DNA of 6,261 nt, from assembly GCA_964649445.1 (NCBI GenBank), contig CAZYPS010000109.1, forward strand, positions 1 to 6,261, given 5' to 3'. Shown one piece after another: positions 1 through 5,180 of the stretch (position 1 is its first letter; the number at the start of each line of letters is the position of its first letter). A program made the translations under genes and the position numbers. The DNA is from JAGXLP01 sp964649445 (GTDB taxonomy: Bacteria; Bipolaricaulota; Bipolaricaulia; M55B111). Under the pieces are notes generated by a model that was not told where the DNA came from, ran no database searches, and was given only the letters and a program-made list of their open reading frames with translations.

Positions 1-7
1 CCCCGCC

Positions 8-37
8 TTGAACATGAAGCGGATATTCCGGTATAAT
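8..37 (+). promoter_or_regulatory. Predicted sigma-70-type promoter for rpsB-tsf-pyrH
   Basis: A TTGAAC -35 hexamer (8-13) and a perfect TATAAT -10 hexamer (32-37) are separated by 18 nt. Transcription would start near 44, giving a leader of about 64 nt before the rpsB start. The strength fits a ribosomal protein operon. The -10 lies inside one arm of an inverted repeat, GGTATA (30-35) with TATACC (62-67). The promoter is predicted from sequence only. Confidence 0.7.
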
Positions 38-45
38 TCTCTCAC

Positions 46-61
46 CTTCGAACAACCGAAG
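46..61 (+). other. Small hairpin in the rpsB leader
   Basis: CTTCG (46-50) pairs with CGAAG (57-61) around a 6-nt loop. It would lie at the very 5' end of an mRNA started near 44. Ribosomal protein operons are often autoregulated through leader RNA, but this 5-bp stem does not match a leader motif I can name. It could equally just stabilise the 5' end or be chance. Confidence 0.35.
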
Positions 62-107
62 TATACCATGAGGAATCTATTATTAGAATAGACAAGGAGG
101 AAAAGAT

Positions 108-959
108 GTGGAACTCTTAACCATGAAGGAACTTTTAGAAACGGGTGTCCATTTCGGACATAGAACTCAGCGCTGGAATCCCAAGATGGAAAAGTACATT
201 TTTATGGAGCGGAAAGGGATTCATATAATTGACCTAGAATCGACTCAGGCGCTATTCGAAGAAACTTACGAATTTGTACGGGATCAGGTAAGACATGGCG
301 CTGAGATTCTTTTTGTTGGGACAAAGCGACAGGTACAGAACATAGTCGAGAAACAGGGGAAACGTTGTGGCGCCCACTACGTAAACCACAGGTGGTTGGG
401 GGGAACTTTAACTAACTTCGATACCATTCGGGCCAGCGTAGACCGTATGATTAAGCTTGAAAGAATGTCAAAAGACGGAACTTTCGAACAGTTGCCCAAT
501 AAAGAGGTAGTAAAGCTGCGCCGGGAACTAAGAAAGAAGAAACGTAACTACGACGGAATTCGGGATATGGAAGAACCACCTGACATGGTATACGTCATCG
601 ATCCGGAGACGGAAGAAATTGCAGTTCACGAAGCAAGGATTCTTGACATACCGGTAATTGCCATTACCGACACAAACTGCGACCCTGACCTGATCGATTA
701 TCCGATACCGGGGAATGACGATGCAATAAAGGCAACCAGGCTCCTTACATCTCGCCTGGCAGATGCTGTCATCGAAGGCCGAGAAGGTGCCGACCAGTCC
801 ATTGAGGAAGAAGAGGAAGCCGAGACGGAAGAACCCTCAACCGAAGAGGCGGAGGAACCGCAACCGGAAGAAGCCGAACCGTCAGATGAAGAATCAGAAG
901 AAGAGGCGGAAGAGGAACTAGCAGAGGAAGAAGCGGAAGTAGAAGGTGCCTCGGCCTAG
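108..959 (+). CDS. rpsB: 30S ribosomal protein S2 with long acidic C-terminal tail
   Basis: Small-subunit ribosomal protein S2, which sits on the back of the 30S subunit and is needed for S1 docking in bacteria that have S1. The N-terminal S2 signature surrounds HFGHRTQRWNPKM (residues 15-27), RWLGGTLTN is at 95-103, and the second signature, starting PDMVYVID, covers about 158-182. The conserved body ends near residue 226, the usual family size. Residues 227-283 form a low-complexity tail of 28 Glu and 2 Asp with no Lys or Arg, probably disordered. The GTG start at 108 was chosen because AAGGAGG (94-100) lies 7 nt upstream; the in-frame ATG at 123 is too far from it. An out-of-frame ATG at 106 would stop after four codons. 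The gene ends in TAG and heads the rpsB-tsf-pyrH cluster, 53 nt before tsf. Confidence 0.97.
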   Translation: MELLTMKELLETGVHFGHRTQRWNPKMEKYIFMERKGIHIIDLESTQALFEETYEFVRDQVRHGAEILFVGTKRQVQNIVEKQGKRCGAHYVNHRWLGGTLTNFDTIRASVDRMIKLERMSKDGTFEQLPNKEVVKLRRELRKKKRNYDGIRDMEEPPDMVYVIDPETEEIAVHEARILDIPVIAITDTNCDPDLIDYPIPGNDDAIKATRLLTSRLADAVIEGREGADQSIEEEEEAETEEPSTEEAEEPQPEEAEPSDEESEEEAEEELAEEEAEVEGASA

Positions 960-975
960 AAACGGAAAATCATCT

Positions 976-1004
976 ATTTATTTCATTTATTTCTACCTAG
1001 GAGG
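976..1004 (+). promoter_or_regulatory. U-rich tandem repeat and ribosome-binding site before tsf
   Basis: Two exact tandem copies of ATTTATTTC (976-984 and 985-993) are followed by AGGAGG (999-1004), placed 8 nt before the tsf ATG. In mRNA the repeat is an unstructured U-rich stretch, a type of sequence known to bind protein S1 and boost initiation. I see no GC-rich stem before it, so it is unlikely to be a terminator. Confidence 0.5.
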
Positions 1005-1012
1005 ATAGACTA

Positions 1013-1621
1013 ATGGCTATAACCACGGAAGAGGTAAAAAAACTAAGGCAAGAGACGGGCGTAGGCATAATGGACTGTAAGAGAGCCCTGCAGGAAGCTG
1101 ACGGGGACATGGAAGAAGCAAAACAGTCGCTCCGGGAACAGGGCATGGAAATGTCCGAAGGTAAGCTCCAGTCGGGCGAAGGAAGAGTGGGGTCTTACAT
1201 CCACCACGACGGAAAAGTAGGAGTATTGGTGGAAGTAAAATGTCAAACTGACTTCACGGCAAACAGCGATGAATTTAAAGAATTTGTCAACTCCGTAGCT
1301 CTCCAGATTGCAGCCGCCGCACCCGAGTACGTCTCACGCGAGGACGTCCCTGAAGACGTCATAGAAGAAGAAAAAGAAGTCTACAGAAAACAGGCCGAAC
1401 AGGAAGGAAAGCCCGAACACGTGATAGAAGACATAGTTGAAGGCAAGATGGATAAATACTACGGCGAGATATGCCTGATGGAACAGGAATCCGTCAAGGA
1501 CACCGATAAAACGATCGAAGAATTAATGGGAGAACTTTCTGCCAAGGTAAACGAAGAGATAGTAATTAGCAGGTTTGCAAGATTCGACATAGGTACTGAT
1601 TCCGAATCCGAAGAAGAATAG
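1013..1621 (+). CDS. tsf: Elongation factor Ts, short form
   Basis: Guanine-nucleotide exchange factor that regenerates EF-Tu-GTP in the cytoplasm. The N-terminal UBA-like domain carries LRQETGVGIMDCKRAL (residues 11-26), the hallmark of the family. The core starts with GSYIHHDGKVGVLVEV (60-75) and contains the conserved TDF (79-81), which here reads TDFT rather than the usual TDFV. At 202 residues it is the short type, as in Thermus, not the longer type of E. coli. The segment after LRE (about 43-58) is shorter and less basic than the usual Lys/Arg-rich stretch. The protein is very acidic, with about 51 Asp/Glu against 24 Lys/Arg, and ends in SESEEE. The ATG is supported by AGGAGG 8 nt upstream. 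It stops with TAG and is followed by a structured 61-nt gap before pyrH. Confidence 0.96.
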   Translation: MAITTEEVKKLRQETGVGIMDCKRALQEADGDMEEAKQSLREQGMEMSEGKLQSGEGRVGSYIHHDGKVGVLVEVKCQTDFTANSDEFKEFVNSVALQIAAAAPEYVSREDVPEDVIEEEKEVYRKQAEQEGKPEHVIEDIVEGKMDKYYGEICLMEQESVKDTDKTIEELMGELSAKVNEEIVISRFARFDIGTDSESEEE

Positions 1622-1626
1622 TTAAA

Positions 1627-1677
1627 TTGACAAGCAGCCAGATTGCTCTAACTCCCGATCAACCGAACCGGGAGTAG
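1627..1677 (+). CDS. Possible 16-codon leader ORF before pyrH
   Basis: A TTG at 1627, 5 nt after the tsf stop, opens a frame reading MTSSQIALTPDQPNRE and ending in TAG at 1675-1677. No convincing ribosome-binding site precedes it, so translation would depend on ribosomes restarting after tsf. It runs through both arms of the hairpin that covers the pyrH ribosome-binding site, and a ribosome stopping at 1677 would sit over that site. Composition gives no functional hint, and a frame this short can occur by chance. It is reported because of its position and the matching junctions on either side. Confidence 0.25.
   Translation: MTSSQIALTPDQPNRE
1648..1677 (+). promoter_or_regulatory. Hairpin sequestering the pyrH ribosome-binding site
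   Basis: ACTCCCG (1651-1657) pairs perfectly with CGGGAGT (1669-1675) around an 11-nt loop. With A1650 bulged out, CT (1648-1649) pairs with AG (1676-1677) to give 9 bp. The GGGAG at 1670-1674, the only Shine-Dalgarno candidate for pyrH (8 nt before its TTG), is wholly within the 3' arm. No U-tract follows, so an intrinsic terminator is unlikely. The structure should reduce pyrH initiation unless it is melted. Confidence 0.6.
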
Positions 1678-1682
1678 TTAAA

Positions 1683-2402
1683 TTGAGCAAGAAACCTACC
1701 AGAGTAACCCCCACAAGAGCCGTCGTAAAGATTTCCGGCGCGGGGTTTGGCGGCGCGGATCCGCTTGAGCCAGACTCGATACGCTACATACTGGACCAGA
1801 TTGAGGAAGCCAGAAAGACCGGAACCGAGATCGCTCTGGTTGTCGGGGCGGGCAATATAATAAGAGGTCGGGAGCAAAAATTATTGTCCCGAACCGCGGG
1901 GGACCTCGCCGGAATGGTAGGAACGACAATAAACGGACTAGTTCTCAAGGACCAATTACAATCATTGGGCGTGCCTGTTTTACTTCAATCGGCAATTCCT
2001 ATGGATCGAGTCACGGACCCCGTGGAACCGGACCGAGCCGACGCCCACCTCCGAGACGGAGGTATAGTGATTTTTGTTGGAGGCACGGGCAATCCTTACT
2101 TCACTACGGACAGTGCTGCAGCCCTGCGCGCAGGAGAGATAGACGCGGATCTTATCCTCAAAGGGACGGACGTCAAAGGAGTCTTCAGTGGGGACCCGGC
2201 AAAAGAAGACGCGGAATTTCTTCCTGAATTATCTTACGAGAGACTGGTCGAGCACGAACTGGGCATAATAGACGTGGCTGCCGCCAAGATTTGCCGAGAG
2301 ACCGAAATACCGATGGTGATCTACGACCTGTCCGTCGACGGGACAACCGCTCGCGCCCTGAAAGGAGAAGAAATAGGGACTTACGTCTATCCCGAAAAAT
2401 AG
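1683..2402 (+). CDS. pyrH: UMP kinase (uridylate kinase)
   Basis: Phosphorylates UMP to UDP with ATP in pyrimidine nucleotide synthesis; the bacterial enzyme belongs to the amino acid kinase family and is normally a hexamer regulated by GTP and UTP. Visible motifs are KISG (residues 16-19, phosphate binding), GAGNIIRG (55-62), DLAGM (74-78), TGNPYFTTDSAAALRA (135-150, UMP/ATP site) and the KGTDVKGVFSGDP loop (160-172). Length, 239 residues, is typical. Two departures from the common pattern are SGA instead of SGE after the first Lys and GAGN instead of GGGN. The TTG start places KISG at the usual distance from the N-terminus, and GGGAG (1670-1674) lies 8 nt upstream, inside a hairpin. The gene ends with TAG; frr, the common next gene, does not follow. 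Confidence 0.95.
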   Translation: MSKKPTRVTPTRAVVKISGAGFGGADPLEPDSIRYILDQIEEARKTGTEIALVVGAGNIIRGREQKLLSRTAGDLAGMVGTTINGLVLKDQLQSLGVPVLLQSAIPMDRVTDPVEPDRADAHLRDGGIVIFVGGTGNPYFTTDSAAALRAGEIDADLILKGTDVKGVFSGDPAKEDAEFLPELSYERLVEHELGIIDVAAAKICRETEIPMVIYDLSVDGTTARALKGEEIGTYVYPEK

Positions 2403-2423
2403 GAGAAGCTAAAAAACTCCACC
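2403..2423. other. Short convergent pyrH/gatC gap without clear terminator
   Basis: Only 21 nt separate the stop codons of pyrH and gatC. The best pairing is GGAG (2402-2405) with CTCC (2417-2420), which is weak and has no U-tract. I see no convincing intrinsic terminator in either direction, so the convergent transcripts may overlap or end by another mechanism. Confidence 0.4.
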
Positions 2424-2726
2424 TTAAGACGAATCCTCATCTTTATCTATCACAGGTGGCACCTGGAAGAAATTTCCGTCCCGAACGGGAGCATTACGAA
2501 ACACGTCTTCGGAATCCAGGGTTTCCCTTTTCTCGTCATCCCTCATCACGTTCTGAACTTCGAGTATATGCCGAAGCGGGTCTACGTCTTCGGTCTCCAG
2601 TTCATTTAACTTGTCCACATAATCCAGTATGCTAGCAAGATCTTCGGTCAACTCTTCCCGTTCCGATTCAGTAAGGCTCAACTCTGCCAGATCCTCTACG
2701 TGTCCAACGCTTTCTTTGTCTATCAT
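2424..2726 (-). CDS. gatC: Asp-tRNA(Asn)/Glu-tRNA(Gln) amidotransferase subunit C
   Basis: Small subunit of the GatCAB amidotransferase, which converts mischarged Glu-tRNA(Gln) or Asp-tRNA(Asn) to the correct amide form; GatC wraps around and stabilises GatA and GatB. The 100-residue length is normal. Family features are an N-terminal helix around VEDLAELSLTESE (residues 10-22), ILDYVDKLNELETEDVDP (33-50), VQNVMRDDE (57-65) and the C-terminal NAPVRDGNFFQVPPVI stretch (78-93). About 31 residues are acidic and 10 basic. On its strand the ATG follows AAGGGG with 5 nt spacing. It lies 24 nt after recG and is probably cotranscribed with it. gatA and gatB are not adjacent in this window. It ends in TAA. 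Confidence 0.93.
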   Translation of the reverse strand: MIDKESVGHVEDLAELSLTESEREELTEDLASILDYVDKLNELETEDVDPLRHILEVQNVMRDDEKRETLDSEDVFRNAPVRDGNFFQVPPVIDKDEDSS

Positions 2727-2750
2727 TTTTACCCCTTATCTATCGGTTAA

Positions 2751-5024
2751 TCAGTGCGATCGAAGCTGATCAAACCCACCTTCGAAATAACTTTCGAAAA
2801 CCTCCGCCAGTGAATTGCTGTCTCCGTTTTCCAGAAACCGGCTTGCCTCTTCCCTGGCTTTTGTCATTATATCGTAATCCTGTAAGAAATTACAGGCGCG
2901 AAAACTGTTACGGAAACCGTGCTGGGCTGAACTCAACAGGTCTCCCGGACCCCTTATTTCGAGATCCCTTTCAACCAGTTCGAACCCATCCGAGATATCG
3001 CGAAATGCCTCCAGCCTTTCCCGTCCCTCAGATGTCGAAGGAGAACCTATCGCAAAACAGTAGGACTTATCTCCCGACCTGCCGATCCTTCCCCGGAGCT
3101 GGTGTAATTGAGTCAGACCAAACTGGTCCGCCTCTTCGACAACCAGCAACCTGGCCTGGGGAATATCTACTCCAACCTCAATAACCGTAGTAGAAACCAG
3201 CCCTTCGAATTCCCCTTTTTCGAACTTTTCTATCCTCTCTCTTTTCTCTTCCTGGCTCATCTGCCCATGCAGTAAACCCAGATTGAGTCCTTCGAGCTGA
3301 TTCTCGCTCAGTTCCCGATGCGTTTCAACGGCGGATCTCAAATCCTGTTTGTCCGATTCCTCTATCAGCGGAAGGACGATGAAAGCCTGACTGCCTTCCT
3401 CCATCTTGTCCTTTACGTATTCATAAACCTGGTTCCGTTTTGACTCACTAACCCAGTAAGTTTGGACGTTCTTCTCACCCCGAGGAAACTCTTCCAGCCG
3501 GGATACCTTGAACTCACCGTATACAGTGGCAGTGATCGTTCGAGGAATCGGGGTAGCACTTAGAACGAGCTTGTTTACCGGCGTGGCAGCCCATCCCAGC
3601 TGCTCCTTCTGGGCGACACCGAACCTCTGCTCCTCGTCGATGATCACCAGATTGAGCTCGTTAAAACTAACGGACTCCTCCAGTAATGCGTGTGTCCCAA
3701 CCAGAATATCCAGCTCTCCTGATTTCAGCCGAGAGAGGATATCTTCCTTCTCTCCCTGGGATGTATTGCCAGTGAGCAGTTCTACTTCTATCGGTAAATC
3801 CAAAAACAGGTTCTCCAGGTTCCTGAAATGCTGCTCGGCCAAAACCGTCGTCGGAGCCATCATAGCTGTCTGGAAACCGGAAATACCGACCAGGTAACCG
3901 GCAGCGGCGGCGACTACTGTTTTTCCCGTTCCCACGTCCCCCTGGAGTAACCTATTCATCGGTTTGGGTGATTCAAGCTCGGAAACAATTTCTTGAAGAA
4001 CACTCTCCTGGTCGTCAGTGAGGGCAAAGGGGAGGTTTGCTCGAAATTCCTCCAGCGTTTCTTCCTCCACACTTAGTTGCGGCGTTTTTTCGCTTTCGGG
4101 GTCCACTTTGCTCATCATCTGAACGTAAAAGAGAAAGAGTTCTGAGAAAGATAGACTTTTCCGGGCTCGCTCGAAGTCTTCCGGTTTTTCGGGAAGGTGA
4201 ATCTTCCTCAACGCGTCCTTTCTCCCCCAGAGTCCGTGTTGTTTCACCGCACTGAGGTCGGGAAACTGTTCCAGGGCGGGAAGGAACTTCTCGAGGTTTT
4301 TTCTGATTACCCAGCGAATCACTTTCTGACTAAGGTCTTCCTTCCCCGGGTATATAGGAACGAGCTTCCTGGTCTTCTCCCTTGTTTCCTTCGGCTCCCA
4401 GACAGGATTCTCCATCTGAATTTCTCCGTATTCCCGCTTGACTTCTCCGTAAAGTGCGATCTCCGATTCCTGGTTCAATTGATTCTTGATCCAGGGCTGA
4501 TTAAACCACACAGGATAAAGAGTCCCCGTACCGTCCTGGATCTCGGCTTTTACAAGTTCAACTTTGGGCCGGGGCTTGAGTTTTGTTAGCCCTTTCACCT
4601 CCCCCACAACCGTACAGGAGTCTCCGTTTTTCACTTCGGAAATATCCTTTTGAACCCTTCGATCTTCTATCCTTCGGGGAAAGTGAAACAGCAGATCGCG
4701 AATTGTTTCGATTCCCAGATTGGAGAACTCTTTACATCTCTTATTTCCGACACCGATCGCGGCTTCGATTGATTGGTTCAGCGACAGATCTTGAGGCTCC
4801 CCGCCCTCACTTGACTCCAGGAGGTTTTCTATATTCTCCACGACTTCCTGCCGAGCGAACGGTTTCTTTTCCGAGTAGCCCTCGAGCAATTCCCGGATTT
4901 CCTCGTCCTCGATTAGTCCGGAGGTAAGACTCTCCAGCCCTCCCATAACCGCGTCGTCTTGAAATCCTGATTCTCTCTCCAGCCGGAGAATTTTCTTGAT
5001 TTTTTCCTTATTTTTATCGCTCAT
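2751..5024 (-). CDS. recG: ATP-dependent DNA helicase RecG
   Basis: Superfamily 2 double-stranded DNA translocase that regresses stalled forks and processes branched recombination intermediates. Residues 1-80 are a charged, probably helical N-terminal extension. GVGNKRCKEF (91-100) through FPRRIEDR (115-122) begins the wedge region, whose OB-fold covers about 130-220. Helicase motifs are Walker A GDVGTGKT (362-369), motif II DEEQ (463-466, usually DEQH), motif III SATP (489-492), HGQMS (586-590) and motif VI QLRGRIGR (642-649). The translocation region RDLEIRGPGDLLSSAQHG (686-703) is recognisable but lacks the usual TRxSG-like end. At 757 residues it is longer than E. coli RecG (about 693), mostly at the N-terminus, and within the family range. 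On its strand GAGAGG precedes the ATG by about 4 nt. It ends in TGA, upstream of gatC, and is divergent from fmt. Confidence 0.96.
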   Translation of the reverse strand: MSDKNKEKIKKILRLERESGFQDDAVMGGLESLTSGLIEDEEIRELLEGYSEKKPFARQEVVENIENLLESSEGGEPQDLSLNQSIEAAIGVGNKRCKEFSNLGIETIRDLLFHFPRRIEDRRVQKDISEVKNGDSCTVVGEVKGLTKLKPRPKVELVKAEIQDGTGTLYPVWFNQPWIKNQLNQESEIALYGEVKREYGEIQMENPVWEPKETREKTRKLVPIYPGKEDLSQKVIRWVIRKNLEKFLPALEQFPDLSAVKQHGLWGRKDALRKIHLPEKPEDFERARKSLSFSELFLFYVQMMSKVDPESEKTPQLSVEEETLEEFRANLPFALTDDQESVLQEIVSELESPKPMNRLLQGDVGTGKTVVAAAAGYLVGISGFQTAMMAPTTVLAEQHFRNLENLFLDLPIEVELLTGNTSQGEKEDILSRLKSGELDILVGTHALLEESVSFNELNLVIIDEEQRFGVAQKEQLGWAATPVNKLVLSATPIPRTITATVYGEFKVSRLEEFPRGEKNVQTYWVSESKRNQVYEYVKDKMEEGSQAFIVLPLIEESDKQDLRSAVETHRELSENQLEGLNLGLLHGQMSQEEKRERIEKFEKGEFEGLVSTTVIEVGVDIPQARLLVVEEADQFGLTQLHQLRGRIGRSGDKSYCFAIGSPSTSEGRERLEAFRDISDGFELVERDLEIRGPGDLLSSAQHGFRNSFRACNFLQDYDIMTKAREEASRFLENGDSNSLAEVFESYFEGGFDQLRSH

Positions 5025-5039
5025 CTGTCCTCTCTTCCC

Positions 5040-5110
5040 TCAATTTAAAAATAAAATTACACGGAGTCTCAGGCTATCCGTTATAAATTGAGTTTGCCTT
5101 TCAATTTAAA
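5040..5110. repeat. TCAATTTAA repeat cluster between recG and fmt
   Basis: TCAATTTAAA occurs exactly at 5040-5049 and 5101-5110. Between them TAAATTGA (5084-5091) is inverted with respect to TCAATTTA (5101-5108), giving an 8-bp inverted repeat with a 9-nt spacer. The inverted repeat covers the start of the fmt -35 and most of its spacer. The same 9-mer, as TTAAATTGA, also occurs twice at the tsf-pyrH junction. It could be operator sites, or a by-product of AT-rich intergenic DNA. Confidence 0.5.
5080..5109 (-). promoter_or_regulatory. Weak candidate promoter for recG-gatC
   Basis: On the minus strand TATAAC (5085-5080) matches five of six -10 positions. A poor -35, TTAAAT (5109-5104), lies 18 nt upstream. 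It would give a recG leader of about 50 nt and overlaps the fmt promoter on the other strand. Other AT-rich hexamers nearby could serve instead. Confidence 0.3.
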
Positions 5111-5116
5111 TATAAT
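5088..5116 (+). promoter_or_regulatory. Predicted sigma-70-type promoter for fmt
   Basis: TTGAGT (5088-5093) and a perfect TATAAT (5111-5116) are separated by the optimal 17 nt. A start near 5123 gives a leader of about 58 nt. The leader contains an 11-nt palindrome, ACAATAATTGT (5137-5147), possibly a downstream operator. Confidence 0.65.
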
Positions 5117-5180
5117 AAGCTTCAACTCTGACAGGGACAATAATTGTTTCTAAATTAATAAACTTCGAGGTTCGATAATA

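Larger units (their letters stand above)
1619..1686 (+). repeat. Duplicated 12-nt stop/start junction
   Basis: TAGTTAAATTGA occurs exactly twice, at 1619-1630 and 1675-1686, and similarity continues into CAAG after each copy (one extra G in the second). The first copy contains the tsf stop codon and a TTG; the second contains the stop of a 16-codon ORF and the TTG start of pyrH. The copies are offset by 56 nt, so they are in different frames. Confidence 0.85.

Noticed and set aside
1..91. Possible C-terminal end of an upstream gene: frame 1 is open to a stop at 34-36, frame 2 to a stop at 89-91.
   Set aside because: Both fragments are too short to recognise, and the frames compete with each other and with a strong promoter at 8-37; upstream sequence is needed.
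106..120. ATG at 106 overlapping the rpsB GTG start, giving a four-codon ORF.
   Set aside because: It is out of frame and stops at once; most likely a chance overlap, although it could compete slightly for initiation.
1627..1655. Perfect TTGACA (1627-1632) as a -35 for an internal pyrH promoter.
   Set aside because: No acceptable -10 lies 16-18 nt downstream; the best hexamer matches only about two positions.
49..1668. Similar CGA-CAACCGAA sequences in the rpsB leader (49-60) and the pyrH hairpin loop (1656-1667).
   Set aside because: CAACCGAA also occurs inside the rpsB coding region near 837, and the motif sits in different structural positions, so chance is likely.
2453..2465. Palindrome CAGGTGGCACCTG near the convergent ends of pyrH and gatC.
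   Set aside because: It lies inside the gatC coding sequence, the real stem would be only 4 bp with a 5-nt loop, and no U-tract follows, so it is not a good terminator.
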